Numbered from the stretch's first letter, positions 46,241 to 55,815 are shown. The stretch is 64,000 bases of DNA from Lysobacteraceae bacterium SCN 69-320 (GCA_001725155.1 MEFP01000016.1:19868-83867); one strand, 5' to 3'. Notes: generated from the letters alone by a model not told the origin. Made by a program: numbers and translations.

Positions 46241-47617
46241 ATGTCTTTCGACAACCTCGGGCTGTCGCCCGCTCTGCTGTGCGCGCTCAACGAGCTCGGC
46301 TACGACACCCCCACGCCGATCCAGGCCGAAGCGATCCCGCTCGTGCTGGCCGGCCGCGACCTGCTCGCCGGCGCGCAGACCGGCACCGGCAAGACCGCCG
46401 CCTTCGCGCTGCCGCTGCTGGAACGCCTCTATCCGAACGGCGCGCTGCGCAAGGATCAGCCGCGCAAGGTGCGCGCGCTGGTACTGACGCCGACGCGCGA
46501 ACTCGCCGTGCAGGTGCATGACAGCATCCGCGCCTACGGCAAGAACATCCGCTTCAACTCCACCACGATCTTCGGCGGCGTCGGCATGGGCGGCCAGGTG
46601 CAGGCGCTCAAGCGCGGCATGGACCTGATCGTCGCCACGCCGGGCCGCCTGATCGACCATCTCGACCAGCGCACCCTGAACCTGCGCGACGTCGAGATCC
46701 TCGTGCTCGACGAAGCCGACCGCATGCTCGACATGGGCTTCCTGCCGGCGCTGAAGAAGATCCTCGGCCAGCTGCCGCGCCAGCGCCAGAACCTGATGTT
46801 CTCGGCGACCTATGCCGACGACATCCGCAAGCTCGCGACCGAGCTGCTGAACGATCCGGCGCAGATCCAGATCGCGCAGCAGAACAGCGTCGCGGCCACG
46901 GTCGAACACCGCGTCTATGCGGTCGACGCCGAGCGCAAGAAGGACCTGCTGATCGAACTGCTCGCGCAGGACAGCCGCCGCCAGACCCTCGTGTTCGGCC
47001 GCACCAAGCACGGCTCGGACCGACTGGCCAAGCAGCTGTGCCAGGCCGGCTTCAAGGCCGACGCGATCCACGGCAACAAGAGCCAGAACGCGCGCCAGCG
47101 CGCGCTGAAGGACTTCAAGGACGGCCGCATCCACGTACTGGTCGCGACCGACATCGCCGCGCGCGGTCTGGACATCGACCAGCTGCCCGTCGTCATCAAC
47201 CACGACCTGCCGATGGTCGCGGCCGACTACGTGCACCGCATCGGCCGCACCGGCCGCGCCGGCTGCGACGGTATTGCACTGTCGCTGGTCAGCCGCGACG
47301 AGCAGGGCCTGCTCAACGACATCCAGCGGCTTCTGAAGCGCGACATCGAGATCGCCGTGCTGCCGGGCTTCGAGCCCAAGCTGCCGCTGCGCACCGGCGC
47401 CGACGCCCAGCGCGCCGGCAAGCCCAAGCAGCCCGGCCGCAGCACCGCGCGCCGCGGCCACGTCGCCCAGCCGACCGGCGGCAAGCACCACGCCGGCCGC
47501 GACCAGCGTCGCGGCGGCGGCAACGGCGGCCAGACCAGCGGCCGTCGCTCGGGCAACGGCAATGCCGGCGGCAACGGCGGCAACAACGGCGGCCGCGGCT
47601 CGCGTTCGCCGCGTTGA
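46241..47617 (+). CDS. rhlE: DEAD-box ATP-dependent RNA helicase, RhlE type
   Basis: The start at ATG 46241 follows GAGGAGCAATCCC and gives 458 aa. All helicase motifs are present: Q motif (GYDTPTPIQAEAIP), I AQTGTGKT, Ia PTRELAVQ, Ib TPGRL, II VLDEADRMLDMGF, III FSATY, IV LVFGRTKHG, V ATDIAARGLDI and VI HRIGRTGRAG. The C-terminal 75 residues form a basic Gly/Arg/Asn-rich tail (NGGQTSGRRSGNGNAGG) that would bind RNA without specificity. RhlE proteins act in ribosome assembly and RNA decay. Confidence 0.95.
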   Translation: MSFDNLGLSPALLCALNELGYDTPTPIQAEAIPLVLAGRDLLAGAQTGTGKTAAFALPLLERLYPNGALRKDQPRKVRALVLTPTRELAVQVHDSIRAYGKNIRFNSTTIFGGVGMGGQVQALKRGMDLIVATPGRLIDHLDQRTLNLRDVEILVLDEADRMLDMGFLPALKKILGQLPRQRQNLMFSATYADDIRKLATELLNDPAQIQIAQQNSVAATVEHRVYAVDAERKKDLLIELLAQDSRRQTLVFGRTKHGSDRLAKQLCQAGFKADAIHGNKSQNARQRALKDFKDGRIHVLVATDIAARGLDIDQLPVVINHDLPMVAADYVHRIGRTGRAGCDGIALSLVSRDEQGLLNDIQRLLKRDIEIAVLPGFEPKLPLRTGADAQRAGKPKQPGRSTARRGHVAQPTGGKHHAGRDQRRGGGNGGQTSGRRSGNGNAGGNGGNNGGRGSRSPR

Positions 47618-47712
47618 ATCCGCACGCGCCATGCGGCGTGTCCGGCTGATCCGGACCGCGCACGGCGCAGCGACGGCAGGCGGACTGCGCCGCCGCCTCA
47701 TCCGGCTGCACC

Positions 47713-47747
47713 GCGGCAAAGCGCGATCACCGACCGCGCTTTGCCGC
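47713..47747 (+). terminator. 13-bp stem-loop downstream of rhlE
   Basis: GCGGCAAAGCGCG and CGCGCTTTGCCGC pair perfectly over 13 bp with a 9-nt loop, about 95 nt after rhlE. A second, one-mismatch hairpin (CCTCGGCGG/CCGCCGGGG followed by TTTT, about 47768-47794) lies just before the next start codon. Confidence 0.6.
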
Positions 47748-47796
47748 CCGATCGACACGTATGCGAACCTCGGCGGGTTTCCGCCGGGGTTTTCGC

Positions 47797-48882
47797 ATGA
47801 ACAACCGTGCCGCCGCCTCTCCCGCTCCACGCTTCGCCTCGGTCGACGCGCTGCGCGGGCTGACCGTCGCGGCCATGCTGCTCGTCAACGACGCGGGCGA
47901 CTGGAGCCACGTGTATCCGTGGCTGGAACATGCGGCCTGGAACGGCTGCAATCCGGCGGATTACATCTTTCCCTTTTTTCTGTTCGTCGCCGGCGTTTCG
48001 CTGGCGCTCGCGCTCGAACCGGCGCTGGAACGCGGTCGCGCACCGGCGGCTTTGCGGCGCGGCGTGCTCGGCCGCGCCGCTCGGCTGTTTGCCGCAGGGC
48101 TGTTCCTGCATGCGGCCGCGGCGCTGCTGATTGCCGAGCGCAGTTTCCGCCTGCCCGGCGTGCTGCAGCGCATTGCACTGTGCGTCGCGCTGGCCGGCGC
48201 GATCGCGCTGTATCGGCAGCCGCGGACGCAATGGGTGCTGCTCGGCCTGTTGCTGTTCGGCCATGGCGCGCTGCTGGCCTGGGGCGGCACGGCGCCGGAC
48301 GCGAATCCGGAGCTCTACTTCGACAGCGCCGTGCTCGGGCGTCTGGCTTATCAGTACGACGCGGCCAGCGGTCGCGCGTTCGATCCCGAAGGCCTCGTCA
48401 GCACCCTCGGCGCGCTCGCGACGACCGTGCTGGGTTTGCGCGCCGGGCATTGGTTGCGCTGCGGCGATCTCGGCGCACTGGCGCGTGCGGGTTTCCTCAC
48501 GGCAGCCGCTGGCGCCGCCCTGGATTTCGTACAGCCGATCAACAAGGCGCTATGGACGCCGGCCTATGTGCTGTGGACCGGCGGCATTGCCTGTCTCGCG
48601 CTGCTCGCGGCGCACAGGCTCGCCGAGGGGCGCGGCATCCGGCTGCCCGGCGGCGCGCTCGGACGCAACGCCATGCTCGCGTATGCGGGATCGTGGCTCC
48701 TGGTCTGCGTACTCGCCGCGACCGGCGCGGACCGCTGGCTCTATGCGCACGCGTTCGCGAACTGGCTGACGCCGCTGGCCGGTGCGGAATTCGCTTCGGC
48801 TGCCTGGGCTGCCGCGATCGTCGCGGTCTGGTGGCTCATTGCGATCGCGCTGGACCGGCGGGGCTGGTACTGGAAGATCTGA
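47797..48882 (+). CDS. DUF5009/HGSNAT-like membrane acyltransferase
   Basis: A 361-aa membrane protein starting MNNRAAASPAPRFASVDALRGLTVAAMLLVNDAGDW; the upstream 12 residues in the track overlap a hairpin. About ten hydrophobic segments follow, and the blocks HAAWNGCNPADYIFPFFLFVAGVSLALAL, RLPGVLQRIALCVALAGAI and INKALWTPAYVLWTGGIACLAL match the heparan-alpha-glucosaminide N-acetyltransferase/DUF5009 family. Related proteins move an acetyl group across the membrane onto sugars; the early histidine of EHAAWNG is a candidate catalytic residue by family comparison. Substrate unknown. It is convergent with the choice-of-anchor-B gene. Confidence 0.88.
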   Translation: MNNRAAASPAPRFASVDALRGLTVAAMLLVNDAGDWSHVYPWLEHAAWNGCNPADYIFPFFLFVAGVSLALALEPALERGRAPAALRRGVLGRAARLFAAGLFLHAAAALLIAERSFRLPGVLQRIALCVALAGAIALYRQPRTQWVLLGLLLFGHGALLAWGGTAPDANPELYFDSAVLGRLAYQYDAASGRAFDPEGLVSTLGALATTVLGLRAGHWLRCGDLGALARAGFLTAAAGAALDFVQPINKALWTPAYVLWTGGIACLALLAAHRLAEGRGIRLPGGALGRNAMLAYAGSWLLVCVLAATGADRWLYAHAFANWLTPLAGAEFASAAWAAAIVAVWWLIAIALDRRGWYWKI

Positions 48883-48972
48883 GCGTGCGCCGGCGAAGCT
48901 CCGACAGCTCGGCGCCGGGTTCGCGGCGCCCGCCGCCGGCCTGCGCCCGTTCCGCGACGACGCGTCGCGGCG

Positions 48973-48996
48973 GAACAGGCGCGCGGCCGCCTGTTC
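48973..48996. terminator. Stem-loop between convergent genes
   Basis: GAACAGGCG and CGCCTGTTC form a 9-bp stem with a 6-nt loop, located 91 nt after the acyltransferase stop and 16 nt beyond the end of the convergent gene, so it may end both transcripts. Confidence 0.5.
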
Positions 48997-49011
48997 GGCG
49001 CCCGTCCCGCC

Positions 49012-51519
49012 CTACGGACCGAAGCCGTCGGCGAAGATCTGGTCCACGCTGCAGACGCCCGGAACCTGCGCATGGCTCAGCGCGATGTCGTCGACGTACC
49101 AGCCCTGCCCGGCCGTACCGCCGTCGGTGCGGTAGAGCCAGCGCAGCTGCACGCTCTGGCCCGCATAGGCCGACAGGTCGATGCGCGAGTTCGTCCAGCT
49201 GGTCAGCTGGTTCGTGCCCGTGAAAGCACCGGAGCCTTGCGCGATGCCGCAGAGCGTGCCGCCGTTCGTGATCGACGACGGGTAGCCGCCGATCGGCGTC
49301 AGCCGCGTCCAGGTCGCGCCGTTGTCGGCGGACACTTCGACGACGCCGCCGTCCCAGCCGGCTTCGATGTCCCAGGCGCTCCAGAACGACAGTTCGGCGC
49401 TCTGCCCGGCCGTCAGGCTCAAGGTCGGGCTGACCAGCGAGACGCAGAGATTGTTGGCCGAGGTCGACCAGAAGCTCTGCGCACCGCTGCGCTTGCGCGT
49501 CGTCGCCGTATGCCAGCCCGCATGCTGCGGCGCTTCCACGGCGTTCGTGACCGGGCCGGCCAGCGAGGTGTCGAACAGCGGCTCGCCGGGTTCGGCGCCC
49601 GAGACGAAGGTGCCGTCCTGCGCCGGACCGGTCGCGAAGCCGGCGAGCTCCACGCCGTTGCCGTCTTCAGCACCGTTGGCCGCATCGACGGCGCGCACGA
49701 CGTAGTAGCGGTTCGCGCCGCCGGCGACGCTGTCGTCGGAATAGCTCTGCGTCTGCAGTCCGCTCGCGATGCGGTTGGCCGCCGCCGGCACGAAGCCGGC
49801 ACTGTCGCCGCGATAGATCGAATACCGCGCAGGGCCGCCGCAGGCCGGCGCCGCGGCATTCCAGTTCAGATCCAGCCGGCAGCGCGGCGTGGCCGCATTG
49901 GAGACCGCGGAAACGCCGCCGAACAGCGGGGCCGCCGTGCAGTCGCCGCCGGTCTGCGCTTCGACGCAGGCCGAGGCGACGGAGGCGCACTGGCCGTTGG
50001 CAGTCTGCTCGACGACGCGATAGCCGTAGGTGACCTGGCCGGACGCGCCGGTGTCGGTGAACGTCGACGTGGTCAGGCCGCTGGCCAGGGTCGAGAACGC
50101 GCCGCCGCAGCCGCCCTGAGCGCGCTCCACCTTCCAGATCGCGCCGGCGCTGCCCGAGCCGGTCCAGCCCAGGGCGATCTGTCCGCTGCCCGCCGGTACC
50201 GCGCTCAGCGCCGAGGGCGCCGCCGGCGGGCTGCACAGCTGCGGCGCGACGACGAAGAAGCCCTCGTCGATGCCGGTCAGGATCACGTTGCCGCTGCCGG
50301 GAAAACGGTAATTGTTCCAGTTGCCGTTGAACTCGGCGTTGTTGCTGGCCGGATAGACGTCGAAATACGCCACCTCGGTCATCTGCGCCTGGGACAGATT
50401 CTCCAGCCGCAGTATGCGCAGACCCGACTCGTAGTTCGATTCGTAGACGTACTGGCCGTGCACGTAGAGGTTGTGGTCGATCACGCCGAGGGCGTGCTCG
50501 TGATAGCCGACGAGCACCGGCGCGTCGAGGTCGGCCAGATCGAATACCAGCGTGCGCGCGTTGTGGCCGAAGCTGGTCTCGTCGAGCTCGTCGTTGAGCA
50601 GCGCATAGCGCTGGTCATCGGTGAACCAGGCCTGGTGCGGATAGCCCGCCCCGGTCCAGGTCAGGGACGACAAGGTCACCGGCGCGGACTTGCTGGTCAC
50701 GTCGACGATCGCGAAGCGCTTGGTCGGGCCGTTCGCGTTGAGGCAGATCTCCTTGCCCTGGTGCGCCGTGTCCGGTCCCGTATAGACGAAACACTGGCTT
50801 TCATGCGTATAGCTGCCGGTCGTCACGCAGCCGACGAAGGTCGGATTGGCCGGCGCATGGATGTCGTAGATGCGCAGCGCGCCGGTCGCGCTCGGCGCGG
50901 GACAGGTATTGCTGCCGGCCACGTAGGCGAAGCCGGTCGCTTCATTGATCGCGATCGTGTGGCCGCGGCCGAAGTCGCCGCGGAACGCGTCTTCGCTGAA
51001 GGTCTGCGGCGTGGTCACGCCGCGCAGACGGGTCAGGTCGAACACCTGCAGGCCGTGGTTGCCGTTGTTGTCGCTGACGACGTAGGCATAGTTCGCGTAG
51101 ACGCGCACGTCGCGCCAGATCGAGCTGCCGGTATGCGTGGGCAGCTTGCCGAGGTACTTCGGATGGGTCGGGTCGGCGAGCTCGAACATCGCCAGGCCGT
51201 CGTTGGCGCCGATCAGCGCGTATTCGAGCTGCGTGGTCGGATCGGTCCAGCCCCAGAGGCTGTTCGTGCTGGTCGAGGAAAACGTCGCGACCGGCGTGAA
51301 CGAGAGCAGGTCGATGTTGGAACAGGGATAGCCCGCGGCAAGGCCGCCGACACAGGGCGTCCCATGCAGCGGCGCCAGCGGCGGCGGCTGCGCCGGGCGT
51401 GCCGCGAGCTGCGCCTGCATCAGCGGGCTGAGTCCGCCGGAATCGGCCGCAGCCAGCGGCGCGGACAGCAACAATCCCCAACACACCGCCAGGCCGGCGT
51501 GAATCCCTGCGCGCTTCAT
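49012..51519 (-). CDS. Choice-of-anchor-B secreted protein with FADGF tag
   Basis: The start at ATG 51519 follows GGGAGCGACTT; the 835-aa preprotein has a signal peptide ending PLAAADS. The N-terminal half is a beta-propeller-like choice-of-anchor-B domain: NSLWGWTDPTTQLEYALIGANDGLAMFELADP, SSIWRDVRVYANYAYVVSDN, HTIAINEATGFAYVAGSN, HESQCFVYTGPD and LNDELDE. Two fibronectin-type segments and a MAM/jelly-roll-like beta domain (SPTLSLTAGQSAELSFWSAW) follow. The end CSVDQIFADGFGP is the same type of tag as on the M14 carboxypeptidase. Function unknown; probably extracellular. Confidence 0.9.
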   Translation of the reverse strand: MKRAGIHAGLAVCWGLLLSAPLAAADSGGLSPLMQAQLAARPAQPPPLAPLHGTPCVGGLAAGYPCSNIDLLSFTPVATFSSTSTNSLWGWTDPTTQLEYALIGANDGLAMFELADPTHPKYLGKLPTHTGSSIWRDVRVYANYAYVVSDNNGNHGLQVFDLTRLRGVTTPQTFSEDAFRGDFGRGHTIAINEATGFAYVAGSNTCPAPSATGALRIYDIHAPANPTFVGCVTTGSYTHESQCFVYTGPDTAHQGKEICLNANGPTKRFAIVDVTSKSAPVTLSSLTWTGAGYPHQAWFTDDQRYALLNDELDETSFGHNARTLVFDLADLDAPVLVGYHEHALGVIDHNLYVHGQYVYESNYESGLRILRLENLSQAQMTEVAYFDVYPASNNAEFNGNWNNYRFPGSGNVILTGIDEGFFVVAPQLCSPPAAPSALSAVPAGSGQIALGWTGSGSAGAIWKVERAQGGCGGAFSTLASGLTTSTFTDTGASGQVTYGYRVVEQTANGQCASVASACVEAQTGGDCTAAPLFGGVSAVSNAATPRCRLDLNWNAAAPACGGPARYSIYRGDSAGFVPAAANRIASGLQTQSYSDDSVAGGANRYYVVRAVDAANGAEDGNGVELAGFATGPAQDGTFVSGAEPGEPLFDTSLAGPVTNAVEAPQHAGWHTATTRKRSGAQSFWSTSANNLCVSLVSPTLSLTAGQSAELSFWSAWDIEAGWDGGVVEVSADNGATWTRLTPIGGYPSSITNGGTLCGIAQGSGAFTGTNQLTSWTNSRIDLSAYAGQSVQLRWLYRTDGGTAGQGWYVDDIALSHAQVPGVCSVDQIFADGFGP

Positions 51520-51829
51520 AAGTCGCTCCCCCGTTGATCCGCCGATTCTAGGCAGGCGCGGTGGCGCACTCCAAGCGGTCTTCCCGGCGGCGGCGCCGGG
51601 CAGCCGCACGGCGGCACGCCATCTCGGCCACGCGACGGAGCCGCCGGTGCATCGTCTTACGCCGAACTACGCGCCGATCCGGCATTCTGCGGCCGGCGTT
51701 CCCGGTGCATTGCGGCGCAGCAGCACGGCCGGCGCAGCCGCGGCAAAGCGCCTGGGACTTCCGTCAGGGGCAGGATGGCCGGCGAGGGTTTAGGATCGAC
51801 GCCCGTTTTCCTGTCCGGAGTGCGTTTCC
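51520..51829. other. Divergent intergenic region, no gene seen
   Basis: About 310 bp separate the two divergent secreted-protein genes. It is GC-rich, holds promoters for both by position, and shows no clear promoter boxes, repeat or ORF with a ribosome site. Confidence 0.4.
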
Positions 51830-53998
51830 ATGAAGAACCGTCTCGCCGTCGCGCTGGCCCTGGCCCTGGGTCTCGCGGCGCCGCTGTATGCCGCCGACCA
51901 GGCAGCCACTGCCGCCCCTGCCGCGGCCAAAGCCGACATGAGCCACAATCCTTTCGCCAAGCCGAGCACCCTGCCGTTCCAGTACCCGGCCTTCGACAAG
52001 ATCAAGAACGAACACTTCGTGCCGGCGATGGAAGCCGGCATGACCGAGCAGCGCGCCGAGATGGACGCGATCGCCAATGCCAAGGACGCGCCGACGTTCG
52101 ACAACACCATCGTCGCGATGGAGAAGTCGGGCCAGCTGCTGAACCGCGCGACCACCGTGTTCTTCAATCTCAGCGGCGCCAACACCAACGACGACATCGA
52201 GAAGATCCAGGCCGAGATGGCGCCGAAGCTGTCGGCCCACCAGGATGCGATCGCGCTGAACGCCAAGCTGTTCGCGCGCATCCAGGCGCTGTACGACAAG
52301 CGCGACACCCTGGGCCTCGACGCCGAAGGCAAGCGCCTGGTCGAGCGCTACTACACCGACTTCGTGCGCGCCGGGGCCAAGCTCAGCGATGCCGACAAGA
52401 CCAAGCTCAAGGAAATGAATGCGGAGCTGGCCTCGCTGCAGACCCAGTTCAGCCAGAACCTGCTGAAGGAAAACAACGCCTCGGCCATCGTCGTCGACAG
52501 CAAGGACGAGCTCAAGGGCCTGTCCGAAGCGGCGATCGCCGGTGCCGCCGAAGCGGCCAAGCAGCGCAAGCTCGAAGGCAAGTACGTGATCGCGCTGCAG
52601 AACACCAGCGGCCAGCCGGCCCTGGCCCAGCTCGAGAACCGCGCCGTGCGCGAGCGCCTGCAGAAGGCGTCGGTCAATCGCGCCAGCCACGGCGGCGAGT
52701 TCGACACCCGCGCCATCGTCGCGAAGGTCGCCAAGCTGCGCGCCGAACGCGCCGCGCTGCTCGGCTATGAGAACCACGCCGCCTACACGCTGGAAGACGA
52801 GACGGCCAAGACGGTCAAGGCCGTCAACGACCGCCTCGCCCAGCTCGCGCCGCCGGCGGTCGCCAACGCGAAGAAGGAAGCGGCCGACCTGCAGGCCATG
52901 ATCGACAAGGAAAAGGGCGGTTTCCAGCTCGCACCGTGGGACTGGTCGTTCTACGCGGAGAAGGTCCGCGCCGAGAAGTACAGCTTCGACCAGAACCAGC
53001 TGCGTCCGTACTTCGAGCTCGACAACGTGCTCAAGAACGGCGTGTTCTTCGCCGCGAACAAGCTTTACGGCATCAGCTTCAAGGAACGCAAGGATCTGCC
53101 GGTCTACAACCCGGACGTGCGCGTGTTCGACGTGACCGACGCCGACGGCAAGCCGCTCGCGATCTTCCTGGTCGACTACTACGCGCGCGACAACAAGCGC
53201 GGCGGCGCCTGGATGAACGAATACGTCTCGCAGAGCGGCCTGTTCGGCACGCATCCGGTCGTGGCCAACCACCTGAACATTCCGAAGCCGCCCAAGGGCG
53301 AGCCGACCCTGCTGAGCTTCGACGAGGTCAACACCGCGTTCCACGAATTCGGCCATGCGCTGCACGGCATGTTCTCGAACGTGAAGTACCCGCGCTTCTC
53401 GGGCACCAGCGTGCCGCGCGACTTCGTCGAATATCCGTCGCAGGTCAATGAAATGTGGGCGACCTGGCCGGAAGTGCTGAAGAACTACGCCAAGCACTAC
53501 AAGACCGGCGAAGCGATTCCGCAGGAACTCGTCGACAAGGTGCTCGCGGCCGAAAAGTTCAACCAGGGCTTCGCGACGACCGAATACCTCGGCGCCGCGC
53601 TGCTGGACCAGTCCTGGCACCAGATCAAGGCCGGCCAGGCGCCGGACGCCAGCGGCGTCCTCGACTTCGAGGCCGCTGCGCTGAAGAAGGCCGGCGTCGA
53701 CTTCGCGCCGGTGCCGCCGCGCTACCGCAGCGCCTACTTCTCGCACATCATGGGCGGCTACGCGGCCGGCTACTACGCCTACATCTGGAGCGAAGTGCTC
53801 GACGCCGACAGCGTGGAATGGTTCAAGGAGAACGGCGGCCTGCAGCGCAAGAACGGCGACCACTTCCGCCAGACCCTGCTGTCGCGCGGCGGCAGCGAGG
53901 ACGCGATGCAGCTGTTCAAGGACTTCCGCGGCCGCGACCCGGACGTCAAGCCGCTGCTCGAACGCCGCGGCCTGACCGCAACGGCGACCGGGAAGTAA
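51830..53998 (+). CDS. dcp: Secreted M3 peptidyl-dipeptidase (Dcp-like)
   Basis: The 722-aa protein has a signal peptide (LAVALALALGLAAPLYAAD), so unlike cytosolic E. coli OpdA it should be periplasmic. The zinc motif is FHEFGHALHGMF, with the third ligand glutamate in YPSQVNEMWATWPEVL. Upstream helical blocks such as LLSFDEVNTAFHEF and FLVDYYARDNKRGGAWMNEYVSQ match Dcp. The C-terminal HIMGGYAAGYYAYIWSEVLDAD tyrosines complete the substrate site. It cleaves dipeptides from peptide C-termini, working with the other secreted peptidases here in peptide use. Confidence 0.95.
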   Translation: MKNRLAVALALALGLAAPLYAADQAATAAPAAAKADMSHNPFAKPSTLPFQYPAFDKIKNEHFVPAMEAGMTEQRAEMDAIANAKDAPTFDNTIVAMEKSGQLLNRATTVFFNLSGANTNDDIEKIQAEMAPKLSAHQDAIALNAKLFARIQALYDKRDTLGLDAEGKRLVERYYTDFVRAGAKLSDADKTKLKEMNAELASLQTQFSQNLLKENNASAIVVDSKDELKGLSEAAIAGAAEAAKQRKLEGKYVIALQNTSGQPALAQLENRAVRERLQKASVNRASHGGEFDTRAIVAKVAKLRAERAALLGYENHAAYTLEDETAKTVKAVNDRLAQLAPPAVANAKKEAADLQAMIDKEKGGFQLAPWDWSFYAEKVRAEKYSFDQNQLRPYFELDNVLKNGVFFAANKLYGISFKERKDLPVYNPDVRVFDVTDADGKPLAIFLVDYYARDNKRGGAWMNEYVSQSGLFGTHPVVANHLNIPKPPKGEPTLLSFDEVNTAFHEFGHALHGMFSNVKYPRFSGTSVPRDFVEYPSQVNEMWATWPEVLKNYAKHYKTGEAIPQELVDKVLAAEKFNQGFATTEYLGAALLDQSWHQIKAGQAPDASGVLDFEAAALKKAGVDFAPVPPRYRSAYFSHIMGGYAAGYYAYIWSEVLDADSVEWFKENGGLQRKNGDHFRQTLLSRGGSEDAMQLFKDFRGRDPDVKPLLERRGLTATATGK

Positions 53999-54018
53999 GC
54001 GCCGCCGCAGGACCCGCG

Positions 54019-54040
54019 GGGCCGCGAGTCATCGCGGCCC
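54019..54040 (+). terminator. Stem-loop just after dcp
   Basis: GGGCCGCGA and TCGCGGCCC form a 9-bp stem with the loop GTCA, 20 nt after the dcp stop. It is followed by GCGTTTC, not by a full U-tract. Confidence 0.5.
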
Positions 54041-54170
54041 TGCGCGTTTCGGCTTCGCGCTCAAGCGCTGACGTTTCCTGTTTCGCCGCGTTTCTGCCAG
54101 CAGCTCAGCCACGCACTGGAAGCGTTTGCGCACTCGCGACGATAGGCGGGGGAAACTGCGCCTGCAAAGC

Positions 54171-54374
54171 AACCCCATCCCCACCCATACCCTCCCCTTG
54201 AAGGGGAGGGGTTTTTTTATGCGCCTCGCTTGCGAGGGATGTGATCCAATCGACTTTTCGGGCGTGAGTCGAGACACCCGGCGTGATTGGGAACCCCACG
54301 ATCAAGCCATGTCCCTTCGAGCTCGCCTGGACAAACCCTCCCCTTCAAGGGGAGGGTATGGGTGGGGATGGGTT
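54171..54374. repeat. Palindromic repeat, duplicated-core form with spacer
   Basis: The left arm AACCCCATCCCCACCCATA and a core hairpin (54190-54210) are separated by about 125 bp of unrelated sequence from a second core hairpin and the right arm TATGGGTGGGGATGGGTT (ending near 54374). The outer arms are those of the 59-bp palindrome at 63821, with the core hairpin present twice. It fills the space between the convergent dcp and response-regulator genes. Confidence 0.88.
54190..54218 (+). terminator. Rho-independent terminator made by the repeat core
   Basis: CCCTCCCCTT and AAGGGGAGGG pair around a single G and are followed by GTTTTTTT. This is the only repeat core in the window with a long U-tract. 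It could end transcripts reading through from dcp. Confidence 0.7.
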
Positions 54375-54417
54375 ACGTCGTTCGACGCGAGCGACGACCT
54401 CGGAACGCCCTGGTGTC

Positions 54418-54921
54418 TCAGGCGTCGCGTGCCGCGTCGCGCAGCGACGAACGGTAGGGCATCTTGTCGGCGTTGAGCAGCCGTTCGATGCGCATGAACA
54501 CCTCGGCGCGCGAGAACGGCTTTTTCATGAAATCGTCGGCGCCGATGCGCTGAGCGTAGAACTGCTCGGTCGCCTGCTCGTTGCCGCTGATCATGATGAT
54601 GGGAATTTCCTTCGTGCGCGAATCGCGGCGCAACTGGCGCAGCGCCGCGAAACCGTTCATGCCCGGCAGCACGATGTCGAGGAAGATCAGGTTCGGCGCC
54701 TCGGCCTGGGCCAGGCGTATGCCTTCCTCGGCGTCGCCGGCCTCCAGGGTCGCGTAACCGTTCTGCTGCAGCAGCTTGCGCAGCAGCGCGACGATCGTCG
54801 GCGAATCGTCGACGATGAGCACGCGGGTGCCCTCACGCGCGTTGATGCGCGGCCGGTCGCGCCGTTCCGCCGCAGCGGGCTGGCCGCCGAAAATCCGTTG
54901 CAAGAACGCCAAAAAGCCCAC
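54418..54921 (-). CDS. PilG/PilH-like single-domain response regulator
   Basis: A 167-aa protein starting at GTG after GGGGGAA. A short amphipathic N-terminus (MGFLAFLQRIFGG) precedes one receiver domain with RVLIVDDSPTIV, the phospho-acceptor in LIFLDIVLPGMNG, IIMISGN and the lysine in DDFMKKPFSRAEV. There is no output domain. It resembles the CheY-like regulators of twitching motility (PilG/PilH), but no pil gene is nearby, so the partner kinase is unknown. It is convergent with dcp across the repeat element. Confidence 0.88.
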   Translation of the reverse strand: MGFLAFLQRIFGGQPAAAERRDRPRINAREGTRVLIVDDSPTIVALLRKLLQQNGYATLEAGDAEEGIRLAQAEAPNLIFLDIVLPGMNGFAALRQLRRDSRTKEIPIIMISGNEQATEQFYAQRIGADDFMKKPFSRAEVFMRIERLLNADKMPYRSSLRDAARDA

Positions 54922-55043
54922 GTCTATTCCCCCGAAACTTCATCCCCGGCCGGGAAGTGTCCGGCTTAGGCGCGGGCGGGTCAAACCGGACCGTCCGCCA
55001 GCGGGGCGATGGCCGCCGGCAGCGGCCGCCCGGACCGGCCGTC

Positions 55044-55628
55044 TCAGTGCAACAGGCGGCCGACCAGCGACGGCTCCAGCAGGGCCATGAACATCAGGCC
55101 GAAACCCGCGCCCCACAGATGCGCGCTGTGGTTGATGTTGTCGTTGGACTGGCGGTCCATGTACCAGGAGTAGGCGATATAGGCGATGCCGAACACCAGC
55201 GCCGGCATCGGGATGAAGAACAGGTAGATCGTCGCGCCGGGCCGCAGCAGCACGGCTGCGAACAGCACGGCAGCGACCGCACCCGAGGCGCCGAGGCTGT
55301 AGTAGTTCGGGTCGTTCTGATGCTTGACGTAGCTCGGCAGTATCGACGCGACGAGACCGCCGACGTACAGCAGCGGCAGACCGAGCACGCCGATCCGCAT
55401 GCTCAGATACGCTTCCATCTGCCCACCGAAGAAGAACAAGGTGAACATATTGAAAAAAAGATGCATGCCGTCGGCATGCACCAGACCGTAGCTCAGCAGA
55501 CGCCAGTACTCGTGGCGGCGGCGCACGGCCGGCGGCCACAGCACGAGTTGCTGCTTTAGGCGCGCGTCGTTGAACGCGGCCAGCGACACGAGCACGGTCA
55601 GGCCGATCAGGATTAGCGTGACGATCAT
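55044..55628 (-). CDS. Rhomboid-family intramembrane serine protease
   Basis: A 194-aa membrane protein with six hydrophobic segments. The WRLLSYGLVHADGMHLFFNMFTLFFFG block holds the oxyanion-site histidine and asparagine of rhomboids. The catalytic serine is in YSLGASGAVAAVLFA (GASG) and the catalytic histidine in NINHSAHLWGAGFG. It should cut transmembrane substrates within the inner membrane; the target is unknown. It stands alone on the minus strand. Confidence 0.93.
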   Translation of the reverse strand: MIVTLILIGLTVLVSLAAFNDARLKQQLVLWPPAVRRRHEYWRLLSYGLVHADGMHLFFNMFTLFFFGGQMEAYLSMRIGVLGLPLLYVGGLVASILPSYVKHQNDPNYYSLGASGAVAAVLFAAVLLRPGATIYLFFIPMPALVFGIAYIAYSWYMDRQSNDNINHSAHLWGAGFGLMFMALLEPSLVGRLLH

Positions 55629-55815
55629 GCGGAAACGGCTCCGGCGGTATCGCGGCCCATGCTAGAGCCCTGCCCCGCGCTTGACTATCGGATGACGGCA
55701 GGGCCTTTCACCCTGCGGCGTGATTCGCGCCCATCGGACGCACAGGCCGGCATCCGTTGTTCGATACGAATCCGGACGGACCGCCGCTGCGTCATCGACG
55801 CAGCGGCGCAACGGT

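Noticed and set aside
49072-51537. Plus-strand ORF of 821 aa
   Set aside because: Antisense frame of the choice-of-anchor-B gene, which has a signal peptide and recognisable domains; the shadow has none.
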